This document shows, one piece after another, positions 1-9,168 of a DNA stretch of 64,000 nucleotides. The position numbers and the translations under genes were made by a program. The notes beneath the pieces were generated by a model. The model did not search any database, was not told the origin of the DNA, and saw only the letters and a program-made list of their open reading frames with translations. Origin of the DNA: Streptoverticillium olivoreticuli subsp. olivoreticuli (GTDB taxonomy: Bacteria > Actinomycetota > Actinomycetes > Streptomycetales > Streptomycetaceae); NCBI RefSeq assembly GCF_003391135.1, contig NZ_CP031455.1, positions 4,495,001-4,559,000 on the forward strand. Direction: 5' to 3'. Each line of letters opens with the position of its first letter. Positions within the stretch are counted from its first letter, which is position 1.

Positions 1-528
1 GTGACGGCCGGCCCCGGGGCGGCCGCGGCACCCGTCGCGCTGCCGGACCCCTGCCCGTTCACGGTCCAGTGGACCGACGACCGCGCCCTGTCCACCCGCG
101 TCCACCCGCGCGTCGCCCACTACGACGGGCACGCGGAGCTGGGCCGGGCCGTGAACGCCGGGTGCGAGGCGTACGAGCGCGGCGAGCCGGACGCGGCGGA
201 GGCCGCGTGGGGGCGGGCGGTACGCCTGGCGCACGAGCTGGGCGACGAGAAGACGCTGCGCAGACTGCGGCGCCTGGTGACGGTCGCCGACCCGGCGCGG
301 GGCGAGGTGCGGGTGCGGCCCGGCCTGTCGGCCGGTGACCTCAACGCGGCCTGGGTGACGGCCGATCACAGCACCCAGTGGACGGAGGCGGCGCGGCCCT
401 CCCCGCCGCCGGAGGAGGCTCCGGACCGGGTGTGCCCGGACTGCACCCGCCGCTCGGCGGCCGGCGCCAATGTCTGCACGCAGTGCGGGCACCGCTTCTC
501 CCCGCCGCCCTCCGGCCCGTCGGCATGA
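1..528 (+). CDS. C-terminal part of a VWA/zinc-ribbon protein (5' truncated)
   Basis: The frame is open from the first base of the window, so the GTG at position 1 may be an internal codon. The visible 175 residues hold an alpha-helical middle stretch (about 45-95) and a C-terminal zinc ribbon, with CPDC and CTQC pairs at about residues 144-162. This arrangement resembles the tail of actinobacterial von Willebrand factor A proteins; the VWA domain itself would lie outside the window, so that identity is inferred. The stop overlaps the start of the next gene by 4 bp (ATGA), which points to translational coupling with the membrane-bound binding-protein gene. A free-standing zinc-ribbon protein is the alternative reading. 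Confidence 0.6.
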   Translation: MTAGPGAAAAPVALPDPCPFTVQWTDDRALSTRVHPRVAHYDGHAELGRAVNAGCEAYERGEPDAAEAAWGRAVRLAHELGDEKTLRRLRRLVTVADPARGEVRVRPGLSAGDLNAAWVTADHSTQWTEAARPSPPPEEAPDRVCPDCTRRSAAGANVCTQCGHRFSPPPSGPSA

Positions 529-2795
529 GCGGCACGTCCGGCACCCGCCCGTATCTCATACGGCGCCTCGCCGCCCTCCTCGTCGGGACGGTGATCGCGT
601 GCGCGGCGCTGCTGACCGCGTACTACGGCGTCAGCCGCAACTCCCCCGCGGTGAACGGCCGGACGACCCCCGCGATCGTGGAAGTCGCGGCGGCCGAGAC
701 CTCGCTGGAGGCGTCGTTCACCGCCGCGAAGGCCGGCCTGACCGGTCCGGCCGGGCCGGTCGAGGGGGCGGGCGAGGAGTACCGGGCCCAGCTCAACGCC
801 GCCAACCAGGCGCTGGAGAAGGCCGCCATGAGCACCGTCGCGGGCGACGACGCGCAGCAGACCCTGCGCACGGCCTCCGGACTCGTCTCCTCGTACGGCT
901 ACCTCATCCAGCAGGCCGTCCGCAGCGGCACCGACGACGTGCTGCGGGACGCCTATGTGGCGAGCGCCCGGTCGACGCTGCTGCGCCCCGAGAGCGGCAT
1001 CGTCGACCGCCTCGAAGCGGTCCAGGCCGCACAGCGCGGTGTGCTGGGACAGCAGGTGTCCTTCGGCTGGCTGCTGACCCTCGCCTGGACCGTGGCCTTC
1101 GTCCTCTGCGGAGGGCTGGCGTGGCTGCTGGTCGACACCCAGCGCACGCTGCGCCGCCGGTTCCGCCGCCGCGTCAACCCGGCCCTGGCCGCGGGCACGG
1201 CGCTGCTGGCCGCGCTGGTGCCGGCGCTGACCGTCCTCGCCGTCCAGATCCAGCGCCGGCTGCACGCGGCGGCCGCGCGGATCGAGCACGACCGGACGCA
1301 CGGCGGGATCGGCGCCGGGACCCTGCACTGGGTCAACGGCGCCCTGCGGGGCACGCAGTGGCGGGCCGCGGCCACGGGCTGGATCGCGCTGACGGGCGTG
1401 CTGATCGCCGCGCTGGTCCTGATCGGGCTCCAGCCGCGCATCGACGAATACCGCTTCCGGCACCAGGGCCCGGACAGGCCCGCCGAGAGCCCGATGAGCG
1501 CGCTGCTGGGCGTGGGGGCCCGTACGCAGCCGGTCACCGCCGTCGTGCTCGCCTTCTGGCTCGTGACGATCGGCGGCATGGCCTACGGCGACCGGCAGGA
1601 CGAGCACCGCAGCAGGGTGACGGTCCTCGCCTCCTGGTCCGGTCCGGAGAAGCAGCGGTTCGAGAAGGTCCTCAAGGCCTTCTCCAGCGGCACCCATCGC
1701 GCGATCAGCGTCAGCTACCAGGGCACCACCGCCCTGCGCGAGGTGCTGCTCTCCCGGGAGCGCACCGGCGACCCGCCCGACATCGCCATCCTGCCCAGCC
1801 GCGGCGAGGCCGCCGACTACGCCGCGCGGAAGGTGCTCACGCCCCTCGACGGCGTCCTGCCGAAGAGCGCCCTGGACGCGTACGGGCCGCAGTGGACGTC
1901 CCGCGCGGGCGGCCGCGTCTACGCCGTACCGGTCAAGGCCGATCTGAAGAGCATCGCCTGGTACGACGCCGCCGCCCCGCCCCGGGACCTGACCGCACTC
2001 GCCGCCGACGGCGCCCACTGGTGCGCGGGCATGGGCGGCGACGACACCTCCGGCTGGCCGGGCACCGACTGGATCGAGGACATCCTGCTCCAGCAGAGCG
2101 GCACGCGGGCGTACGAGCAGCTGGCGAACGGCGCACTGAAATGGGACTCGGACGTGGTGGCCAGGGCCTGGCGGACCTTCGGCTCCGTCTTCACCGCGGG
2201 TCCGGCGCGGACCGCGCTCGCCGAGGACTACACGCGGGGCCTCTTCCGCTCCTCCGGGCCCGGGGCCTGCGCGCTGGAACACCAGGGCACGTTCATCCGC
2301 AGCGGCTATCCGCAGGACCGGCACGCCGACTTCGTCCCCACGCCGCGGCTGCTGCCCGGCGCGGACCCGCGCTCCACCGCGCGCGAGGTCTCGGCGGACT
2401 ACGCGGCGCTCCTCCACGACAGCCCCCAGGCGAGGGAGCTGATGCGCTTCCTCACCACCGACGAGGCGCAGCGGGTGTGGTCCGAGCCGGACCACGACCG
2501 CCCGGGGAACCCCTTCCGCCCGTTCTTCCCCTTCTTCCCCGGCCGCCCGCCGCTGTCCTTCCCGGCCGACGAGCAGCTGAACGCGCACATCGACCGGGAG
2601 CTGCGCGGCGCTTCGGCTCTGTGCCTCGACGCTTCCGACTCGATGCCGCCGCGGATGCGGTTCGCTTTTCAGCACGGCGTGCTCGATTACTTGAGCGCGC
2701 CGAGTTCTTCGAAGCTGAGCCGCGTCTTGCGGGACCTGGAAACAGTGCGCAAGGGGATCGCGCCGCGGGGGGACCGCGTCTGCGGCGGCTCATAG
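525..2795 (+). CDS. Membrane-anchored extracellular solute-binding-like protein
   Basis: A 756-residue protein. The start is the ATG inside an ATGA overlap with the upstream gene; an earlier in-frame start would run far into that gene. About five hydrophobic segments are visible, near residues 15-36, 178-202, 219-242, 282-303 and 336-355. They are followed by a roughly 350-residue globular domain resembling periplasmic ABC solute-binding proteins (for example VLASWSGPEKQRFEKVLKAF, then a DIAILPS stretch). No permease or ATPase gene is adjacent, so this is more likely a membrane-tethered sensor or scaffold working with the VWA/zinc-ribbon protein than a classical importer component. The ligand is unknown. 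The role is inferred from domain composition only. Confidence 0.75.
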   Translation: MSGTSGTRPYLIRRLAALLVGTVIACAALLTAYYGVSRNSPAVNGRTTPAIVEVAAAETSLEASFTAAKAGLTGPAGPVEGAGEEYRAQLNAANQALEKAAMSTVAGDDAQQTLRTASGLVSSYGYLIQQAVRSGTDDVLRDAYVASARSTLLRPESGIVDRLEAVQAAQRGVLGQQVSFGWLLTLAWTVAFVLCGGLAWLLVDTQRTLRRRFRRRVNPALAAGTALLAALVPALTVLAVQIQRRLHAAAARIEHDRTHGGIGAGTLHWVNGALRGTQWRAAATGWIALTGVLIAALVLIGLQPRIDEYRFRHQGPDRPAESPMSALLGVGARTQPVTAVVLAFWLVTIGGMAYGDRQDEHRSRVTVLASWSGPEKQRFEKVLKAFSSGTHRAISVSYQGTTALREVLLSRERTGDPPDIAILPSRGEAADYAARKVLTPLDGVLPKSALDAYGPQWTSRAGGRVYAVPVKADLKSIAWYDAAAPPRDLTALAADGAHWCAGMGGDDTSGWPGTDWIEDILLQQSGTRAYEQLANGALKWDSDVVARAWRTFGSVFTAGPARTALAEDYTRGLFRSSGPGACALEHQGTFIRSGYPQDRHADFVPTPRLLPGADPRSTAREVSADYAALLHDSPQARELMRFLTTDEAQRVWSEPDHDRPGNPFRPFFPFFPGRPPLSFPADEQLNAHIDRELRGASALCLDASDSMPPRMRFAFQHGVLDYLSAPSSSKLSRVLRDLETVRKGIAPRGDRVCGGS

Positions 2796-2863
2796 CCCTG
2801 CCGGGGGCTTTCCCCACCCCGCCCCTTCCCTCCCCCAGCTACCGCTGGGAGGTGCCCCCAGTC

Positions 2864-3131
2864 TGATGCTCGGCTCCGCCGAGGCCGGGGCTCCGCCCCG
2901 GACCCGTGCTCGGGTGCGGGCCGGTGGGTTTGTTTCCCCAGCCCCGCCCCTTCCCGAAACCGGGGGAGACCCCCGGACCCCCAGCGCCCTGCGGGCGCGT
3001 CCTCAATCGCCGGACGGGCTGAATCAGCCCGTCCGGCGATTGAGGACAGCGCGCGAAGCGTGCTTCGGGGTCTGGGGCGGAGCCCCAGTTTCGGGAAGGG
3101 GCGGGGCTGGGGAAGAAGCCCGCCGCAGGCG
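2864..3131. repeat. Composite palindromic intergenic repeat, copy 1
   Basis: The region between the binding-protein gene and the membrane-protein gene holds nested GC-rich inverted repeats. The core is a perfect palindrome with 24-bp arms (2999-3022 and 3024-3047) around one base, beginning GTCCTCAATCGCCGGACGGG. Outer parts carry GGGGCTCCGCCCC-type and CCCCGCCCCTTCCCG modules. The whole 268-bp unit recurs almost identically, in inverted orientation, at 12827-13095, and in part at 15848-16140 and 34741-34868. It could act as a bidirectional terminator or a REP-like element. Confidence 0.85.
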
Positions 3132-3154
3132 CCGCCCGACCCGCGGTCAAAGAA

Positions 3155-5026
3155 TCAGCGCGCCATTTCCGCCGGACAGCCCGTGCCGCGCGGCAGCTTG
3201 TACGGGGAAGCGATCCGATACGTGCCGGCCCGCGGAGCGTAGAGCATCGTCCAGTCGTCCTCCGGCTGCACACCCCGCGGCTCCTGCACCTGCTTCATCA
3301 GGCAGCCGTTCACATTGACGGCCGGCTCCCCGTCCGGGCCCGGCTTCGGCGGCTGGACCGCCTTGCCGTCCTTGCCGACGACGCTCAGCCAGGGGGAGTA
3401 CGGGATCCGGATGAGCACCGGGCCCGCGGACTTCACGGTGATCGTGACCTCGTTGGCCTCGACGCGGTCCACGACGGCCGGCGGGTCGGCGAGCGGGGTC
3501 GGCGCCTCGACCTCGTAGACCCGCCAGTTGTCGTCGTTCCACACCTCGCGCAGGTACGGCTGGCCCTTGACGACGAGCTTGGCCTCGGCCTTGGCGGCAT
3601 CGTCGGGCTCGCCGGTGGGCAGCACCACGAAGTGCACGGCCCATCGGTCCAGCCAGGCGCGGTAGCTGGAGGGGTTGAGCAGGTCGGGCTCGTAGAAGAG
3701 CGGGTTGCGCTCGCGGTCCGCCTGCCGGTTCCAGCCGCGGGCCAGGTTGACGTACGGGGCGAGGGCCGACGCCTCGCGGTGGCTGCGGGCGGGGACGACC
3801 TCGACGCGGCCCTTGTCGGCGTCCAGCTTCTGGAGCCGGTCGACGAGGGGGGCGAGCTCCCGCGCCCAGGAGGCGGCGGGCGTGGTGTGCAGGATGTCGC
3901 CGATCGCGTTGGCGGCCTGCCAGATCGTGCAGGTGAGCACGGCGAGGACGAGCGCGGTCCAGTTCCGGGCCGAGCGCAGCAGCTCCGAGCGCGGCGGGAC
4001 CTTCCGCTCCGTCAGGGCGGCGACGAGGACGATCCCGCCGAAGACCATGCCGAGCCGGGCGATGTTCGTGCCGATCTGCGACGGGATCAGCCAGACCAGC
4101 AGCACGCCGAGTATGTAGAGCCCCGACACGATGCGGACGGTGCGCCATTCCCTGGGGACGAAGACCACCCCGAAGATCCCGCTGAGCAGCGGCAGGATCG
4201 CCGAGGGGAAGAACATCGGCTGCTGGCCGGAGAAGGGGAACAGCCACGCCGACAGGGCGACCACCGCGACCGGGGGCAGCCCCAGCGCGTAGGCCGCCGG
4301 GCGGCGCCTGCCCAGCCACAGCGCGGCCGCCACGATGCCCACGTAGAGGCCGGCGACCGGGCTCGACGCGGTGGCCAGCGCGGCCGCCGCCCCGGCGAGC
4401 GCGGCGCGCCCCCACTTGTACCTGCCCTCGGTGCGCCACCGCGTGGGCCACGCGAAGATCGCGGCCACGGCGGCCAGCCCGAACATCATGCCGAGCCCGA
4501 ACGTCACCCGCCCGGAGATCGCGTTGCAGGTCAGCGCGACGGCGCCGTAGAGGGCGGGCCACAGGGGCCGCCGCACGACGCGACTGCGCACCAGCAGCAG
4601 GGCGATCAGCCCGGCGGACACCGTGCCCGCGATCATCATGGTGGGCCGGACGCCGAGCTGGGCCATCAGGTACGGCGAGATCGCGCTGTACGAGACGGGG
4701 TGCATGCCGCCGTACCAGGAGAGGTTGTACGCCGAGGACGGGTGCTGGAGCGCGAACTCCGCCCAGGCGTCCTGGGCGGCCAGGTCCCCGCCGCTGTTCG
4801 CGAACACCAGCACCCACAGCACGTGCAGCAGCGCGGCCACGAGGAGCGTGGTCAGCACCGGCCGCCCGGCGAGGGTGCGGGCGGCGCGCAGCAGGCGTGC
4901 GCGCGCGCTCTCGCGGCCGTCGTTCGGCGGGCGCGCCGGTACCCGTATCCGGGAGGGGGTGTCCTCGGCCTTCTTGCCGGACGGCTCCTCCGGTTTCCCG
5001 GCGCGCGTCGGCCCCACGGTGGTCAC
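3155..5026 (-). CDS. Polytopic membrane protein with C-terminal extracytoplasmic domain
   Basis: A 623-residue protein. After a charged cytoplasmic tail of about 50 residues there are some ten hydrophobic segments (beginning VLTTLLVAALLHVLWVLVF) up to about residue 370, then a soluble domain of about 200 residues. The overall plan resembles GT-C-fold glycosyltransferases or 'MFS-like' integral membrane proteins of streptomycetes, but I see no diagnostic catalytic motif. The GTG start at 5026 has a GGGGAGAG ribosome-binding site about six bases upstream. It lies in the same direction as the carboxypeptidase gene but 200 bp downstream of it, so a shared cell-envelope role is only a guess. Confidence 0.75.
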   Translation of the reverse strand: MTTVGPTRAGKPEEPSGKKAEDTPSRIRVPARPPNDGRESARARLLRAARTLAGRPVLTTLLVAALLHVLWVLVFANSGGDLAAQDAWAEFALQHPSSAYNLSWYGGMHPVSYSAISPYLMAQLGVRPTMMIAGTVSAGLIALLLVRSRVVRRPLWPALYGAVALTCNAISGRVTFGLGMMFGLAAVAAIFAWPTRWRTEGRYKWGRAALAGAAAALATASSPVAGLYVGIVAAALWLGRRRPAAYALGLPPVAVVALSAWLFPFSGQQPMFFPSAILPLLSGIFGVVFVPREWRTVRIVSGLYILGVLLVWLIPSQIGTNIARLGMVFGGIVLVAALTERKVPPRSELLRSARNWTALVLAVLTCTIWQAANAIGDILHTTPAASWARELAPLVDRLQKLDADKGRVEVVPARSHREASALAPYVNLARGWNRQADRERNPLFYEPDLLNPSSYRAWLDRWAVHFVVLPTGEPDDAAKAEAKLVVKGQPYLREVWNDDNWRVYEVEAPTPLADPPAVVDRVEANEVTITVKSAGPVLIRIPYSPWLSVVGKDGKAVQPPKPGPDGEPAVNVNGCLMKQVQEPRGVQPEDDWTMLYAPRAGTYRIASPYKLPRGTGCPAEMAR

Positions 5027-5228
5027 TGCTGCTCTCCCCGTCTCCCCCGAGGTCTTCCCCCATCTTCACGCTGTCCCGGTTGCCACGGGTAGCGGCACGG
5101 CGTTCCGGCCGTGCTCAAACCCTCGCGACGCTAGCACGCCGGGCCGGTGCGGCCTTCACCGAGAAACGGCTCCCGGCCCGTACGTACTCGTACAGACCAG
5201 GAGCCGCGCGTCCGGCCCGCCGGGCGGT

Positions 5229-7769
5229 CTAGCCGAGGCGGGTCAGCTTCGCCCCGAAGGCGGGCTCCGCCAGGTCCTTCTGCAGGGCCACCGGCACCTT
5301 CTGGGCGCTCGCGCCCTCGCCGACGGTCAGCTCGCCGACCTCGGTGCCCGCCTTCGCGGCGTGCGGCACGGGCTTGGCGCCCTTGCCGACGGTGAGCTTC
5401 GCCGTCATGCCGGGCCAGCCGACGCCCTTGAGGTCGCGGGTGGCGACGACCGGGGTCTTCCCGCCCAGGCCGTCGTCGACGTAGCCGACGACGTCGCCCT
5501 TGCCGACCAGCTTCGCCGAGGTCAGCGCGGACTGCACGTCCTGGATCATCTTGTAGCTGACCTTCTTGACCAGCTTCAGGCTCATCTCGGCGTTGACGTC
5601 GGGACCGCCCTTGAAGTGCTGGTCCATCGTGACGCCGAGGATCAGCTGCTCCTTGCCGTCGATGGTCCGCTTGGCGGCCCACATCAGGGTGCCGCCGGCC
5701 GGGGAGCTGGAGCCCGTCTTGATGCCGAGGCCGCCCGGCTTGAGCAGCAGCTCGTCGTTGTTGTTGTTGAGGTGCTGGCCACCGGCGACGTTGGTGTTGG
5801 GCTTGGCCACGATCTCGCGGAAGACGTCGTCCTTCATGACCTCCTCGGCCAGCTTCAGCTGGTCGACGGCCGTGCTCTTGGTCGTCTCGTCCAGGCCGCT
5901 GGGGTCGGTGTAGGTCGTGTTGCCCATGCCCAGCGACTTCGCCGCCTCGTTCATCTTCGCGACGAACGCCTCCTTGGACTGGGCGTCCCAGCGGCCCAGC
6001 AGGCGGGCGGCGTTGTTGCCGGAGGGGATGAGCAGCATCTGGAGCAGGTCGTACTCCGAGACCTTCTCGCCCTGCTTGAGGGTCACCAGCGACTCGTCCT
6101 TGGCGTGGGAGTCCTGCTCCGCCTGCGCGTCGACCGTGATGTCGGGACCCTTCTCGCCCTTCTTGAGCGGGTGGTTCTTGAGGATCACGTAGGCGGTCAT
6201 CACCTTGGCGACGCTCGCGGTCGGCGTGGGCTTCTCCTCGCCGTACGTGCCCAGGCTGCCGACCCCCGCGATCTTGGCCGCGGCCTGGCCCTGGTCGGGC
6301 CACGGCATGGCGAACTTCTCGCCCTGGAAGGTGTACGTGGCCTTGTCCGCGGCGGTCATGAGCTTCGGGGCGGGCAGCGGGCGGAACGCCTGCACCACGC
6401 AGAAGACGATCGCCAGCAGCGCCACGATCGGCGTGTAGATCTTCACCCGGCGCAGGGTGCTGCGGACCGGGGTCGGCGGGGGCGGCGGCGTGTTCGTCAG
6501 CTGGGCGAGCAGGTCGAGCGGCGCGGCGGGCTGCTGCGGCGCCTCCGGCTCGGGCCGCTCGGCCTTGGGCTCGGGCCCGGGCTTGGGCGCCGCCGCCTTG
6601 GGGGCCGCCTTCGGCGGGTCGGCGGGCGGGGCGACCGTGACGGGTATGGCCGGCTTGGCGCCGGGCTTCGCGGCGGCACCGTCCAGGGACTTCAGCGGCA
6701 CGAACTGGCTGGTCCGCTCGGAATCGGACTCGGCCGGGCGCTTCGCGGGCGCCTCGGGGGCCTTGATCAGCGCGGTCGGCTGATCGTCGGAGCCGGCCTT
6801 GGCGGGGGCCTCTGCGGGCGGCTTCACCATGCCGAAGACGGCGGTGGCCTGGTCGGCGCCCGCCTTCGGCTCACCGTCGGCCTTGGGCCGTACGGCCTTG
6901 AAGACGGCGGTGGCACGGTCGGCGGCGGGCTTGTCACCGTTCGCGGCGGCATCGCCGGAACCCTTGGCCTCGCCGTCGGCCCTCGGGCTCTCGGCACCGT
7001 CGGTCGCCCGGACCCAGGAGGGCTTCCCGGCGCCGTCGCCGGAGCCATTGGCGGAACCGCTGCCGGAACCGTTGGCCGCCTTGTCGCCGTCGGCCTTCGG
7101 ACGCACCGCGCCGAACACGGCCGTGGCCCGGTCGGCGGCGGGCTTCGCGGCGCCGGAACCGTTGGCGGGCGCGGGCTTCGCCGCGTCCCCCTCCTTCGCG
7201 CCGTCCTCCGCCTTGGGGCGCACCGCGCCGAACACGGCCGTGGCCCGGTCGGCGGCGGGCTTCGCGGGTCCGCCGGACACCGCGGCACCGCCGTCGGCCT
7301 TCGAGCCCGCGCCGCCGTCCGCGGCAGCGGACTTCGTGCCGGCGTCGCCGGAACTGTCGGCACCGCCCCCGGGGGCCTCCGCGGCAGCGGACCCGGCCGC
7401 GGCCGAGCCCGCGGGCTTCGCACCCGCACCCTCGGCGGCACCCGCGACAGCGTCCGCGTCGTCGTCGGACGCCGCGTCGGCCACCCACGCCGCGACGGCC
7501 GCCTTCAGGCGCGCGTCACCGCCGCGCACGGCCGCCTTGCCCGCGTCCTCGCCCGGTGAAACGGGCGGCTTCTCGTCGATATCCGTGCGCACGGGGGATT
7601 CCGCGGGCTTCGAAGGCCGCGCGTCAGCCGCGGCGGAGGTTTCCGATTCCCGGAAAACCCCCAGCCGCGGGTCGCGCTCGCCGCCAGTCGTCTCCCCCGA
7701 CGACTTCCGCTGCTCCGACTTGTCGGGGGACTCGCCCGCCACCGATGCCTCCTCGAATTCCCACGCCAT
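5229..7769 (-). CDS. D-alanyl-D-alanine carboxypeptidase (PBP5/S11 family) with long cytoplasmic N-terminal extension
   Basis: An 846-residue serine carboxypeptidase that would trim the terminal D-Ala of peptidoglycan stem peptides. All S11 motifs are visible: SVAK (Ser near residue 518), SGN near 582, and KTG near 682. A single membrane segment at about 442-462 (YTPIVALLAIVFCVVQ) places the catalytic domain outside. The preceding 440 residues are an Ala/Pro/Asp-rich, low-complexity cytoplasmic region with four repeats around an ATAVF core (DRATAVFGAVRPKA and variants). Such long versions exist in Streptomyces; from memory the homologue SCO4439 has been linked to spore wall maturation. The repeats could be phosphothreonine sites for Ser/Thr kinases, which is inference. 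Confidence 0.93.
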   Translation of the reverse strand: MAWEFEEASVAGESPDKSEQRKSSGETTGGERDPRLGVFRESETSAAADARPSKPAESPVRTDIDEKPPVSPGEDAGKAAVRGGDARLKAAVAAWVADAASDDDADAVAGAAEGAGAKPAGSAAAGSAAAEAPGGGADSSGDAGTKSAAADGGAGSKADGGAAVSGGPAKPAADRATAVFGAVRPKAEDGAKEGDAAKPAPANGSGAAKPAADRATAVFGAVRPKADGDKAANGSGSGSANGSGDGAGKPSWVRATDGAESPRADGEAKGSGDAAANGDKPAADRATAVFKAVRPKADGEPKAGADQATAVFGMVKPPAEAPAKAGSDDQPTALIKAPEAPAKRPAESDSERTSQFVPLKSLDGAAAKPGAKPAIPVTVAPPADPPKAAPKAAAPKPGPEPKAERPEPEAPQQPAAPLDLLAQLTNTPPPPPTPVRSTLRRVKIYTPIVALLAIVFCVVQAFRPLPAPKLMTAADKATYTFQGEKFAMPWPDQGQAAAKIAGVGSLGTYGEEKPTPTASVAKVMTAYVILKNHPLKKGEKGPDITVDAQAEQDSHAKDESLVTLKQGEKVSEYDLLQMLLIPSGNNAARLLGRWDAQSKEAFVAKMNEAAKSLGMGNTTYTDPSGLDETTKSTAVDQLKLAEEVMKDDVFREIVAKPNTNVAGGQHLNNNNDELLLKPGGLGIKTGSSSPAGGTLMWAAKRTIDGKEQLILGVTMDQHFKGGPDVNAEMSLKLVKKVSYKMIQDVQSALTSAKLVGKGDVVGYVDDGLGGKTPVVATRDLKGVGWPGMTAKLTVGKGAKPVPHAAKAGTEVGELTVGEGASAQKVPVALQKDLAEPAFGAKLTRLG

Positions 7770-7999
7770 ACGCCGTCACGGGACAAGCGCCCCGCCGCCG
7801 GACCTTCACAACGCTTACCAGTGTCCTTCGTCGCCGCCACGCCACCGCGCAACCGCACCGTCAAAGGGCTTCGACTGGCCTCACCGACGTGCTAGACGAG
7901 ACGACATACCTACCGGTTCCCACCCGAAGCCACCACGCACTCTCGACAGACCAATGTGAGAGGGGTCACCCTGTCACTCATCCACGCGGGGAGGCATGG

Positions 8000-8776
8000 A
8001 TGGGCAGGAGCCGCAGAACAATTCCGGAGGAGCTTCTGCTGCTCGCCTTGGACCCGGCCACGGGAACCACGGCGCAGCCGCAGTCGCTCGACCTCGGTCT
8101 CGCCGGGGCACAGCTCGTCGAGCTGGCCCTGGCCGGACGGATAGCCCCAGACGGGGATCGTATCGCCGTGGTGATGCCACGGCCCACAGGAGATCCGACA
8201 CTGGACTCCGCGCTGGAGCTGCTGCGTCGCCGTGGCAGCCCGGTCCGCGCCGTCCACTGGATCGGCGGGCCCCGGCTGGGGCTGCGCCAGACGTATCTCA
8301 CGCACCTGGAGCGGTGCGGCATGGTGCATGCCGTGGCGGGCCAGATGTGCGGGGTACTGCCGACGACCCGCTATCAGGCGACGGACACGGCCATCAGCCG
8401 GGAGATCAGGGCCCGGCTGGACAGCGCGATCCGCACCGGCGTCCCGCCGGACCCGCGGACCGCGGCCCTGGCCGCGCTGGCCCACGCGGTGGGTCTCGGC
8501 AAGCATCTCTACCCCGGTAACGAGGGGCGGTCGTCCCGCTCCAGGCTCCGGGATCTGATCAGGCACGACCCGATGGGCGGGCTCGTGGCCCACGCCGTCA
8601 TGGACGTGCAGAACGGCGTCGCGGCGCAGCCGCGGCGACAGCCGGCCACGGCCGGCAGTGGCAATGGCTCCGGGCGTCGTACGACGTCCGTCCGGGCCGC
8701 GGTGGAGCCCTCCGGGGTCTCCGCCCAGCAGGTGGCGCACGGAGCGGCCGTGATGGCCCGTGCGGGCGTCTCCTGA
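8000..8776 (+). CDS. GPP34 (GOLPH3-like) family phosphoprotein
   Basis: A 258-residue protein matching the actinobacterial GPP34 family: it opens TIPEELLLLALDPATG, with an LGLAGAQLVELALAGRI segment typical of the fold. Eukaryotic GOLPH3 binds PI4P; the role of bacterial members is not settled, although they are common beside regulatory genes in streptomycetes. The ATG at 8000 has GGGAGG five bases upstream; an overlapping ATG at 7996 is out of frame. It is divergent from the carboxypeptidase gene and about 390 bp before the XRE regulator. The C-terminal 50 residues are low complexity. Confidence 0.9.
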   Translation: MGRSRRTIPEELLLLALDPATGTTAQPQSLDLGLAGAQLVELALAGRIAPDGDRIAVVMPRPTGDPTLDSALELLRRRGSPVRAVHWIGGPRLGLRQTYLTHLERCGMVHAVAGQMCGVLPTTRYQATDTAISREIRARLDSAIRTGVPPDPRTAALAALAHAVGLGKHLYPGNEGRSSRSRLRDLIRHDPMGGLVAHAVMDVQNGVAAQPRRQPATAGSGNGSGRRTTSVRAAVEPSGVSAQQVAHGAAVMARAGVS

Positions 8777-9168
8777 GCCGAACCGGTCCCCCAGCCGGTG
8801 AATCGTCAAAGCCGCCGGGCGTCCGGCATCGCGGCGATGCCGCGGCCGGTACCGCCGGCGGCCCCGGTGACACCCTCGGCACGAACCGGGGTACGGCCTC
8901 GGCGCACTTGACACACCCTCAGCTCCATCAGCTCCACCGACCGCACCGCAGTCCTCCGGCCCGGTTCGGGAGCCGCGGAACCGCGCGGGGTGGTGGGCCC
9001 GTCGCCCGGGATGGCGGCCGGTCCGCCGCCCCGCGCGCGCATCTCCGACTCGCCGCCCCGCCGCATGTCACAGCCCTTGCCGCGCGTCACCGCCGGTGGA
9101 CTCTGTGTCGGCATTTTCCAGCGCCGCCCCGGCCAGTGGTGGCAGGCTGCGAGGTCAGGAGACAGAGC
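8777..9168. other. Intergenic region upstream of the XRE regulator
   Basis: No gene is seen in these 392 bp. A TTGACA hexamer at 8907-8912 could be a -35 element, but no convincing -10 follows at the usual distance. AGGAG at 9157-9161 is the ribosome-binding site of the following XRE gene. Confidence 0.4.

Noticed and set aside
366..2675. Long open frames antisense to real genes (here 769 codons; also 39180-42536 and 14 other large cases)
   Set aside because: They are by-products of high third-position GC; residue composition is Arg/Ala/Gly/Pro-rich without domains, and the opposite strand has clear protein families.
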